Origin: Phytophthora sp. 'mugwort'
Lineage: Eukaryota; Oomycota; Peronosporomycetes; Peronosporales; Peronosporaceae
Reading direction: 5' to 3'
Length of the DNA stretch: 64,000 nt
Assembly (NCBI GenBank): GCA_033558025.1
Contig: JAUCEF010000002.1
Location: 1,302,001-1,366,000 of the forward strand
Part shown: piece by piece, positions 1 to 8,998 of the stretch
How the letters are laid out: the number at the start of each line of letters is the position of its first letter
How positions within the stretch are numbered: position 1 is the stretch's first letter
The notes under the pieces: model-generated
The model's database searches: none
What the model was told of the DNA's origin: nothing
What the model saw: only the letters and a program-made list of their open reading frames with translations
Made by a program: the position numbers and the translations under genes

Positions 1-535
1 TCGAACGTGGTTTTTGATTGAACCCTTGCCCACCCCAAGGAACAGAGCCAGCTTAGGTGACGTATTCTCGCTTCCGGAGCTCCCTTGAACTTCAGCAATG
101 TCAGCAGATGTAGTTCGGGGCCCCCACGAAACGCACGACAGCCAGCAGGTCTGAAGACATAATCGTCGCGTAATAGGACCAGCAATGCAACAAACGCACT
201 GTAACTGACCCAGAAATGCCCTAAGAATTCTTCATCGTTGAGCTCGCCGTCTTCGTCCAAGTACGATTTCTACTTGTCGCCCTCTTTCGGTAGCGCTTCG
301 ATCGAAATATGTATCGCGATGACGCGATCGCTTCAAGCTGGAACTCAAACTGCTCGTCAATGTCATCCTCAAACCGGTCAGTATCGCCCAGTAGAATACG
401 CTTATCCGCCGCATGCGCACGTGTCTTTACCGTTTGTCGAAGAAGGCGAAGGGAACGCTTTCGCTTGCTCGTTCGCGGCATGTTGGTGCGACAATGGCAA
501 ACTGGCGCTAAACCCTCGCTACGCAAACAAAAGTT
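1..535 (-). pseudogene. PIF/Harbinger-type transposase, N-terminal fragment
   Basis: Read on the minus strand, about 160 residues resemble the N-terminal part of oomycete Harbinger (DDE_4) transposases. There is a basic stretch followed by an acidic segment, then NDEEFLGHFWVSYSAF and LRDDYVF, and a helix-turn-helix-like tail ending LGVGKGSIKNHV. The frame changes at least twice, near base 235 and near base 80, so no intact protein can be made. The catalytic DDE domain would lie to the left of base 1 and is not in the window. The family assignment rests on remembered similarity of the helix-turn-helix region and is moderate. Confidence 0.5.
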
Positions 536-640
536 AGCTGTTGACACTTGCGCGAGATGGGGTAGTCAATTCTACTCGTTCAAGATTGGCCAAAATACAT
601 CCGCGGTGTTGAGTACGGTAAATAGAAGTTGTTTGTTGCT

Positions 641-783
641 GTGAAAAGGAAGGTTTTGCTCATACCAAATAACGTTGCCGACTTTTGGAACCGAGGCTTT
701 GCCTTGCCCAAATTGTACAAGGCAAAGCCTCGTTTCCTAAAATCGGCAACGTTATTTCGTATGAGCAAAGCCATTTTATTCAC
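641..783. repeat. 143-bp near-perfect palindrome (foldback)
   Basis: The left arm (652-706) and right arm (718-772) are inverted copies of 55 bases with about six mismatches, separated by an 11-base spacer. Weaker complementarity continues outward to a terminal GTGAA/TTCAC pair at 641 and 783. Both strands therefore read almost the same short peptide. It could be a MITE or a foldback element, and no coding function is suggested. Confidence 0.85.
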
Positions 784-890
784 TAAAGCGAATACAGCAG
801 CCCACTCTAACGTTTCGGACCTTTCGTCCAGGCACTAATGAAGTACTTCAGCCCTCCCGGTGCTCTAGTGTGAGCAATGATGGCTTCGGC

Positions 891-969
891 GGCCCTGGAT
901 CAGGTGGGCGCGCTGGGCTTCGGTCGGTGCTTGGCGGACCTGGATGAGGTGGGCGCCCTGGGCTTCGGT
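891..969. repeat. Two-copy tandem repeat, period 45
   Basis: A 34-base GC-rich unit at 891-924 recurs at 936-969 with three or four differences. It lies in a stretch with no recognisable gene. Confidence 0.7.
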
Positions 970-975
970 TGTCGG

Positions 976-1717
976 CGGCGCGGCGCTCCAGCCTTCAGTC
1001 TTGGACAGCGTTCTTTGAAGAATGAGAGCGCGATGGTCGCGCGCGCACGACCACCAAGAGCCAGTTATATGTTTCGGAGTATGATTGGTCGATTGATTTA
1101 TGTCGCATACGGCAGCCCTATGCACTGCTGGGGAGGCAAATGCAAATCTGTTGATTTCCTCCCTCCGGATCTGTGTTATTTCTAATCCTGTCTGTAACAT
1201 TGACCTTTTCTCACCTTAGTATGGCCATTGAAGGTTTATGTGGACCACGTAGGACCATTTTAACCAACCAGAATGCATCGTTCTGTTATAACTGCCATTT
1301 ATCAGCATAACACATGAAAAACCTCGTTTCCACTACAGATTGCGACTTGTTTTAACCGTTTAGGATCGAAGTTTGCGTACGCATTCTATTTAGTTATTCT
1401 GAAACCCCCAGCTCAAATCGCTAAAATAGGTGAGGAATTACGACAAAAAACCTACCAGCATTAAAAATAATGACTCCAAATATCAAGTTATCTTTTCCTA
1501 CGCTCACTATGATTGGCTGAGAAACAGAAACAGCGTTCATTTGGTGTGCTTTTTGTATAAAACCGATGACAAATAATGAATTTATTGCAAAAATTATGAA
1601 GTGGCTATAGTAAGATGGACTAGAGAAGTATTTACTAACATTATCCAAATCTTCAGACTTCCAAAAATCAGAAACTCGCTCGTGGAAGATCGCAAGATCT
1701 TGCCTCGACGCAGCCCA
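976..1717. other. Intergenic stretch upstream of the M13 peptidase
   Basis: No gene, RNA or clear repeat is recognised. It presumably holds the promoter of the peptidase gene, but no convincing core element could be placed. Confidence 0.4.
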
Positions 1718-4700
1718 ATGACCAACCTCAACGAGTTGACGCCGCTGCTCGTCACCGACGATGAGCCGTTGAACGTCCGCCCCGCCCGTCGTCGCAGCGT
1801 GTGGCAGTTTGTGCTGGCAGGGGCGCTGAGTCTCGGCGTGCTGAGCCTCTCCCAACAGCGCCAGCCACCGGATTCCGCGCCCTTCAACCTCGCGAATGTC
1901 GCCGTGTCCTTGGACGAGACGTCACCCCCAGAGGATACCGATGACGTGGCGTTTCTGTCCAGTATGGAGACGTTCAAGGACCCGTCGGTGGACCCTTGTG
2001 TGGATTTTTACGAGTACGCGTGCGGCGGGTGGCTCGAGACGCATGAAATCCCATCGGACCGTCCCAGCATCGACTCGTCCTTCTACGTTGTCTCGGAGAG
2101 AAACAAGGACACGCTCCAGCGGATCTTTGACCGGGAGCCGCCTCAAATTGGACCCTTATATCACTCTTGTCTGGCGATGCAAGAGGTGGACGCTGACGCT
2201 GTGGCGTTTGTCGCGCAACTCATTGAGAACGTCCACCACGTCAACTCGACGTTAGCGCTGATGGAACTGGCAGGCGAGTTGGACCAATCTCTAGGGATCA
2301 ACACATTCTTCAGTCTCTTTGTAGGGGCAGACCCCAAAGATCCAAGCACAAACGTCCTCCAGCTAGCTCAAGGAGGACTCACACTGCCGTCACGTGAATA
2401 CTATTTACAAGAGAGCAAAGTGGACGCTTTTGCAGCTCTGTATGTCGACTACATGGCCAAGTTGTTCGCTGTAAAGGGTCTAGACCACCATAATGAGAGC
2501 CAATACGCTCAAAACGTCCTCGATATCGAGACAGCGTTCGCCAAAGTCTCGTTACCCAATGCAGCATTAAGGAACCCCTGGACGACTACGACAATGTACC
2601 CATTTACAGAGATTGCGACGCGATATCCGTTCTTAATGGCGTATTTCAATGGCATATCCAAGCACGAGCCGTTCCCAATGCGTCATGCGATCATTTCGAC
2701 GCCCAATTTCTTCCAGGCGCAGAATGAGCTACTCAAGGACGCGTCGCTGCTGCCTCAACTCAAGAATTACGTGAGTTTCCACCTCCTGGATTCGTTTGGC
2801 GCCATTTTGGGTGAGTATTTTCGTCGAGCAAGCCACGACTTCCATGGCACAATTCAAGGCGCTGGAGCTCTTCAATCACGCGAGCAGTTTTGTGTACGAC
2901 TGACGACCACGTTTTTAGGAGACGAAGTGGGGAAATACTACATGGAAGACGTGTTTGGACCGAGTGCGAAGGCTGCAGCACAGATATTAGTAGCAGAAAT
3001 TGAGGAGTCGTTGAAAGCTTTACTATTGACTGAATCGTGGCTGGATAAAATCACGTATGACGCTGCTGTGCAGAAGTTAAACAACGTTAAAAACTATATT
3101 GGAGGTTCCGACGAGATCCCGTCACTACCGTTTGAGCTGCAAGCTGACGCGTTCTTTGAGAATGTAAAAAGGTTAATGCAGTTCAATGCAGCGGGGGTTA
3201 TTCAAGCTATTGACAAGCCAGTGGATGACAAGGCATGGGACATGTTCCCGTCGACGGTTAATGCTTACTACGACCCGAGCGCCAACAAGATGGTCTTCCC
3301 TGCAGCGATTCTACAGCCGCCATTCTACAGTGCGGAGCGTTTCCCAGCAGCAGCGAACTTTGCTCGTATTGGAATGGTCATGGGGCACGAATTGTCGCAT
3401 GGATTTGACGACCAAGGACGGAATTATGATGCGAATGGAGCGCTCCGCTCGTGGTGGACGCCGTCAGTCTCTGCCGAGTTCGCGGACAAGGCGCAGTGCT
3501 TGGCAGCGCAGTACTCGACGTTCCCCGTCGTCTCGAGTGAAGACGGACAGGTGCTTGGGACGGTGAATGGGAACCTGACGCTAGGGGAAAACATCGCTGA
3601 TAATGGAGGGGTTCACCTGGCATATGAGGCGTATCATCTCTGGAAGAGTACATTTGCACCTTCACCGCGTAGTCCCAGTGAAGAGATTCCAACAGGGACG
3701 TCAGCTCCTGATGTTCCGATTCCGCCAGTGCCTAAACCGACTGAAACTGGACCTGGTAAACAGATTCATGTAGTGACATTGCCTCCTCCTGTCCTCCCTG
3801 TCCCTGAAGCGGAGAATCCCGAACCAGTTCAGACTGAGCCCAGTGGAGAGATTCCTGTGGCCACCCCAGTTGCTCCTTTAGTCGTTCCCGAGCCTGAGCC
3901 AGCAGATATCGGATCGGGACAGGAAGTTCCTCATGCGACTCCACCCGCACCTGAACTACCTGTTTCGGAGGCGCCGGTAGTGACGCCACCACCCGTGCCG
4001 ACTCCCATTGTACCAGTTGTGGATACACCACCCGTCGCTCCTGATGTGCCTGATACCCCAGCACCACCCAATGTCCCCGACATCCCAGCGCCACCTGTAC
4101 GGACACCACCGCATAAGAGTCACAAGTTTTCTGACAAGCACGGTGACAAGAAGGAGGAGCGAGAAGAACATGAGAAGAAGCACGACTACGAGAAACGTGA
4201 GGATAAAGACGATGAAGACAAGTTGACGAGACAGTATGGATCTGGCAGCAACAGTGTAGACTCGAAGAAGCACAACAAGCACAACGATGAGAGCAAGGAA
4301 AAGGACGGAGCCGAAGGCCAGCGGGAGAATCAGAAGCGCCGTCACGAAGATGAAGACAGCGACCGCGACGACTTGGAAGGTAAGCATCGTCGCGGAAGGC
4401 ACACGAACGAGGATGATTGGCATGGCGAGCGCAAAAGCAAGCATGAACGACGTGAAGAAGAGAGTGATCGCCACGATGACAAGCGCCATGGCCATAAAGA
4501 GGAGGAGGAGGAGGAGGAAGACGGACGCCATGGCAAACACAACCGCCGCTGGGATGAAGAAAATGATGAGCATAAACATCACAAGCACGAGAGAAAGGAG
4601 CAGCGGCGTGAAGAGCAGAAGGAACGGGAGGAAGCCAAGAAACACGATGGAGAGTTCGAGGAAAAGCACCACCGCGAGGATGAGGACGAAGGTGACAACG

Positions 4701-5212
4701 ACGACCATGAATCGAAATATCACGAGAAGCATCGCCGACATGAAGAAGAACGTGAAGAACGACGAGAGGAATGCGGTGAGTGTGGACGAGAGAAGCACGA
4801 GCGACACCACAATTACGAAACGGACTGGGACAAGAAACAGGAACGCGATGGTTATGGCAACCACGAAGATGGTAGTGGAAAGACGCGACACCATTGGGAG
4901 CTAATGGAGAGCAAGTATCCGTTCTCGGGTGGCGACGCGAGGATCCACACGATGATTGAGAAACTTGCTCGTGCGATCGCAAAGCCTCGTGATCCCGTAG
5001 CTGACGATCGGTTGTTCTTCACGGCGTTTGCTCAGAATTGGTGCGAGAAGCACACACCGGCGTATGCTGAGCTGCTGCGCACGATCGACCCGCATTCACC
5101 AGGCAAGTGGCGTGTGAACGGGCCACTGATGAACTACCATAAGTTCTCTGAGGTCTTTTCCTGCCCCATAGGGACACCGATGAATCCAGAGAACAAGTGC
5201 GTCATCTGGTAA
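1718..5212 (+). CDS. M13 (neprilysin-like) zinc metallopeptidase with large charged insert
   Basis: Predicted type II membrane zinc endopeptidase of 1164 residues, acting on extracellular or luminal peptides. A single hydrophobic segment lies near residues 33-50 (VWQFVLAGALSLGVLSL). The M13 N-domain starts at VDPCVDFYEYACGGW. The catalytic part has NAYYDP, the zinc motif HELSH (His557, Glu558, His561) and GENIADNGG with the third ligand Glu624. The C-terminal hallmark blocks DRLFFTAFAQNWC and DPHSPGKWRVNG end in CVIW, as in neprilysin. Between the third zinc ligand and the C-terminal block, roughly residues 648-1065, lies a Pro/Val-rich and then Lys/Glu/Asp/His-rich insert absent from ordinary M13 enzymes of about 700-750 residues. 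No intron is needed. The start is the first ATG in frame; upstream in-frame sequence begins only with GTG. The family call is firm. Substrate is unknown. Confidence 0.93.
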   Translation: MTNLNELTPLLVTDDEPLNVRPARRRSVWQFVLAGALSLGVLSLSQQRQPPDSAPFNLANVAVSLDETSPPEDTDDVAFLSSMETFKDPSVDPCVDFYEYACGGWLETHEIPSDRPSIDSSFYVVSERNKDTLQRIFDREPPQIGPLYHSCLAMQEVDADAVAFVAQLIENVHHVNSTLALMELAGELDQSLGINTFFSLFVGADPKDPSTNVLQLAQGGLTLPSREYYLQESKVDAFAALYVDYMAKLFAVKGLDHHNESQYAQNVLDIETAFAKVSLPNAALRNPWTTTTMYPFTEIATRYPFLMAYFNGISKHEPFPMRHAIISTPNFFQAQNELLKDASLLPQLKNYVSFHLLDSFGAILGEYFRRASHDFHGTIQGAGALQSREQFCVRLTTTFLGDEVGKYYMEDVFGPSAKAAAQILVAEIEESLKALLLTESWLDKITYDAAVQKLNNVKNYIGGSDEIPSLPFELQADAFFENVKRLMQFNAAGVIQAIDKPVDDKAWDMFPSTVNAYYDPSANKMVFPAAILQPPFYSAERFPAAANFARIGMVMGHELSHGFDDQGRNYDANGALRSWWTPSVSAEFADKAQCLAAQYSTFPVVSSEDGQVLGTVNGNLTLGENIADNGGVHLAYEAYHLWKSTFAPSPRSPSEEIPTGTSAPDVPIPPVPKPTETGPGKQIHVVTLPPPVLPVPEAENPEPVQTEPSGEIPVATPVAPLVVPEPEPADIGSGQEVPHATPPAPELPVSEAPVVTPPPVPTPIVPVVDTPPVAPDVPDTPAPPNVPDIPAPPVRTPPHKSHKFSDKHGDKKEEREEHEKKHDYEKREDKDDEDKLTRQYGSGSNSVDSKKHNKHNDESKEKDGAEGQRENQKRRHEDEDSDRDDLEGKHRRGRHTNEDDWHGERKSKHERREEESDRHDDKRHGHKEEEEEEEDGRHGKHNRRWDEENDEHKHHKHERKEQRREEQKEREEAKKHDGEFEEKHHREDEDEGDNDDHESKYHEKHRRHEEEREERREECGECGREKHERHHNYETDWDKKQERDGYGNHEDGSGKTRHHWELMESKYPFSGGDARIHTMIEKLARAIAKPRDPVADDRLFFTAFAQNWCEKHTPAYAELLRTIDPHSPGKWRVNGPLMNYHKFSEVFSCPIGTPMNPENKCVIW

Positions 5213-5273
5213 ACGAAACCTGAGCGTCATGATCCACTGCGCTTTGTGACGTACACACAGTGCGAGAAACGCG

Positions 5274-5291
5274 ATCGAGAGAGAGAGAGAG
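5274..5291. repeat. GA microsatellite
   Basis: A short (GA)n run lies in the 218-bp gap between the peptidase stop and the kinesin-2 start. Confidence 0.8.
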
Positions 5292-5430
5292 AACGTGGAG
5301 CTTTTGTCCGCTAAAAATGAACACTTTTCGCCAGCTTTTGTGGGTTTTCAGCGAGCACTATTTTTGCCACTAGAAGAGTGTGCGTGAGTCTTTGTGTAGA
5401 CGGAAGCTTGCTGTGGATAGTGTGGACTTG

Positions 5431-8400
5431 ATGGATGCAACCGAGACAGGTGGTAATGGGAAGGACAAGGAGACGGTAAAGGTCGTGGTGCGATGTCGTC
5501 CGCTTTTCGGGAAGGAGCTCGTCGAAGGTCGAAAATCAATCGCTACTTTGGATCAAGCTGCAGCGTTGATTTCGCTCAAATGTCCCGACAATGGCCAGCT
5601 CAAATCGTTCACATTCGACTCGGTTTATGACGAAAACACGTCACAGCGGCAGTTCTACGACGAATCGGGCTACCCGTTAGTCGAATCGATTTTTGACGGC
5701 TACAATGGCACAATCTTTGCGTACGGACAGACGGGATGTGGCAAAACTCATACGATGCAGGGCAAAGACTCGCCTGCAGAGCTACGCGGGGTCATTCCTC
5801 TGTCGTTCGACCACATTTTCGACACGATTCATGCTGACACGACGAGGGAGTACATGGTCCGCGCGTCATATCTGGAAATCTACAATGAGGAGATCCGCGA
5901 TCTACTCACCGACGACACGAAGAAGAAATTAGACTTGAAAGAGTCTGCGGATGGCTCCGTGTACGTGAAAGATCTCACGGAAATGGTAGTACGCGATGTA
6001 GAGTCCATGAACATTGTCATGACCCGAGGATTCAAGAACCGAACGGTCGGTGCGACGCTCATGGTGCGTGTGAGAGTTTAATTCACCCTGCTGGCTTTGT
6101 TGTTTCTTACCGTCGAATGGTATTATTTGGGTAGAACGAAGGTTCGTCGCGCTCTCACTCAATTTTCACGGTAGTGGTCGAAACTAGTGAAACAATTGGC
6201 GGTCAAGACCATTTCAAAGCTGGAAAGGTAGAGAATGTTTTATTTTTGTGTATTTTCAATCTACTAACAAGTTGACTTGGTACAGTTAAATTTGGTAGAT
6301 TTAGCTGGTAGTGAACGTCAAAGCAAGACTGGCGCTACAGGGAACCGTCTCAAGGTATTGATATGTAGTTTGTTTGTTTTTTGCGTAAGAAATATTGTGT
6401 ATACTTATTTGTTTTTTATTCATATGATGATACAGGAAGGATGCAAAATTAACTTAAGTTTGTCGGCGTTGGGTAACGTCATTTCTGCCCTCGTGGACGG
6501 CAAGGGCAAGCATATTCCGTACCGAGACTCGAAGCTTACGAGGTTGCTGCAGGATTCTTTAGGTGGCAACACCAAGACGCTCATGGTGGCTGCGATAAGC
6601 CCTGCAGACTACAATTATGACGAGACGCTCTCGACTTTACGCTATGCGAATCGCGCGAAAAACATCAAGAACAAACCCATTGTGAATGAAGACCCGAAAG
6701 ATGCCAAGCTGCGGGAATATAAGGAAGAAATTGAGCGCTTGCGGAAGCTGCTCGAGTCTCAGTCTCAGTCACGAGGCACCGAGCTGGGCACGTTGAGTGG
6801 CGTGGACACGCCACGGTCTGGTAGTGGGAATGGCTTACGCACAAGCAACAGCGCTGATCTGGCAAAAGAGAGACAAGAGATCGTCAAATACCAGCAAGAA
6901 GCGACTGAGATGCTGGAACGTGCCAAGTGTATGATGAACGAGGCGAAAGCGTTACAGAATCAACATCCAGAGGGTGTTACAGGATCCAAACGGAAGAGCT
7001 CGGGCGTGTTGGGGAACCTGCCGCCTCTCTTGGGTCTCTTCGGGAAGCACGAACCATTAGAACCACTAGAAAGCGCAGCATCGACAGCGTCTTCCGGTGC
7101 TACACAGGAGGATCCAGCAGCCCCACAGCAAGCGATGCGGGAGGCAGCACAGATGGACGCACAAGCTAAAGCGATGATGGCAAAAGCTGAAGCTATGATG
7201 CAACAAGCTGCTGAACGAGCGAACGCTCAAACCGTCGAGGTGGTCGTCAAGGAAGTCATCCCGGACTCGCATGTGAAGGAGCGAGATGAGCTTCTTACAC
7301 TGAACCAAACAATCCTCAATCAACGTGACCGTATCGGCCAGGAACTCGAGCAGACGCAAGTGGCGATGGAGGCTTCCAGACGTGAAAAAGACGCGCTACA
7401 CGCCAAGCTCAAGAAGATCGAGAGCCACATTCTAGGAGGTGCCTTAGGCTCGTCTTCGACGCGAGGATCCGGACAGGACGCAGACTCGGAAGTGGCTCTG
7501 CTGAAGCAACAAGTCGAGTACCGACGTGCGCAGATTAAACTGCGTGAAAAAGCCAAGAAACAAGCCAAGAACGAAGCGATGCGGCGAGCGCTGGCGTTCG
7601 AGAAGCACCAAGTCGAGGAAGAACTCAAGACGGCACAAGAAGCAGCTCAAGCGAGTTTGGCTGCTGCACGCAAGAAAGAGGCCAAGTACAAGGCCAAACT
7701 TGAGGCTACGCGACAGGAAATCGCCGATCTTTACAGCGAATTTGAACGCGAGCGGGAGAATCTGCTGGATACAATTCGAGAGCAGACGAAAGAAGCCAAA
7801 CTACTGGAGCAGCTTGTGGAGCTCTTTTTGCCGCAGAACGAGCTGGTTAAAGTGTGGGAACGGGCGGTGTGGAGCGAAGAACGAGGCGAATGGAATCTAC
7901 CAAAGCTCAAGCCTCGGAGTGACTTTCACACGATTAAACTCCCCACTCTACCGCTTGGAGGAGCGGGAGGTAGTGCAGCGATTGACTCTGGAGGGGCAGA
8001 AGTTGTATCTGAAGAGGAAGCTAGCGGCCGACAAGGTAGTGCGGAAACTACCAGTCATTCTACCGTACGGTCTTTGGGTTCTTCATCCAGTACCAAGCGA
8101 AGAAAAAGTAGTGTCTCTCGACAGTCGTCTCACGCTGGTACTACGGGTCTTGTATATGACACAGATGGTCTAGTAGCCTCACATCCTCCAGCTACATCTG
8201 CTCGGCTTCCCAGCGCAATCCCCACCAGCCGACCAGACAGTAAGGCGGTTAGTTTGGCTTCACGAGGAATGAGCCCACACAACAGTTCAAATGGCTCCAA
8301 GGAACGACGGAAACACAAGGACAAGAGCAGCGGACAGCCACGTCAACCTCAAGAGGATCTGGAGACTCCACTAATCGCCAGCACGTCCCAAGACCCAATG

Positions 8401-8880
8401 GGGACCAGTCACTTGTCAGTCGATCTACTCGCGCCACTCTCCGGGGAGTATCAACCACGTGATCGATTACAGTCGCGTCAAGGATCTCGACAAGACTCAC
8501 GTCAGGAGAAGAATAAACGAAGTGGAGTCACGAGTGGATATACTAGAGGAGGTCTTGGCCACTTGGAGCATTCTCCTCCACTGATCGGAGCCGCTATAGA
8601 CAAGCGGGCTTCGAGTCGAGAAGATAGTGGCAGTCGACAAGGAAATCGTCGTCATCATCGTCATCGAGACCGAAAGGAGCGACAACAAGAACAAGACGGA
8701 GATCAGGACGAACAAGTTGAAGCTAATGACGCTGTCGTAGCCAAGAAGAAAAGCTCCAAGAAGAAGAAACGCGACAAAAGTCAACTTCAGCTTCCTACAG
8801 ACAAGGACGACATAGCGGTAGATACCCGCTCTTCGTCTCTGCGTCAACCATCTTTTCCATCTCTTGACGATCTCCTATAG
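5431..8880 (+). CDS. Kinesin-2 family motor (anterograde IFT type)
   Basis: Predicted plus-end microtubule motor of 1079 residues. Four exons fit the motor fold: 5431-6063, 6135-6227, 6286-6354 and 6436-8880. The introns are 71, 58 and 81 bp, all GT-AG, and the second contains a CTAAC branch-site match. The motor holds GQTGCGKT (residues 99-106), EGSSRSHS and VDLAGSER. The strings [28 protein letters not shown] and [12 protein letters not shown] are typical of KIF3/kinesin-2. Coiled coil follows at about residues 360-680, then a Ser/Arg/Lys-rich tail. Kinesin-2 drives intraflagellar transport, so a role in building zoospore flagella is likely. The third intron is in frame and free of stops, so retention would add 27 residues inside the motor. 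It is longer at the tail than typical KIF3 proteins (about 700-790 residues). Confidence 0.93.
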
Positions 8881-8885
8881 ACCTT

Positions 8886-8891
8886 AATAAA
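8886..8891 (+). terminator. Polyadenylation signal AATAAA of kinesin-2
   Basis: AATAAA begins 6 bases after the stop codon, in the 118-bp gap between the convergent kinesin genes. Confidence 0.5.
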
Positions 8892-8998
8892 TGTACTTTA
8901 CGTACTACGAAGTAGAACGTAGAACGTAAAAAAATCACTTAAGAAAGAAGAAGAAAAAACACAAATGTGTTGCTAGTTTTTTTCCAGTTAAAAGCTCC

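Noticed and set aside
629..838. Two short open frames over the 641-783 palindrome
   Set aside because: They mirror each other because of the inverted repeat and are not a gene.
1601..1717. Longer N-terminus of the M13 peptidase
   Set aside because: The upstream frame opens at GTG. The first ATG at 1718 sits just before a typical short cytoplasmic tail and membrane anchor.
3732..4982. Long minus-strand open frames opposite the M13 peptidase insert (416 and 312 codons)
   Set aside because: They are shadows of the biased codon usage in the charged low-complexity insert and show only Ser/His or Leu/Val-rich composition with no domain.
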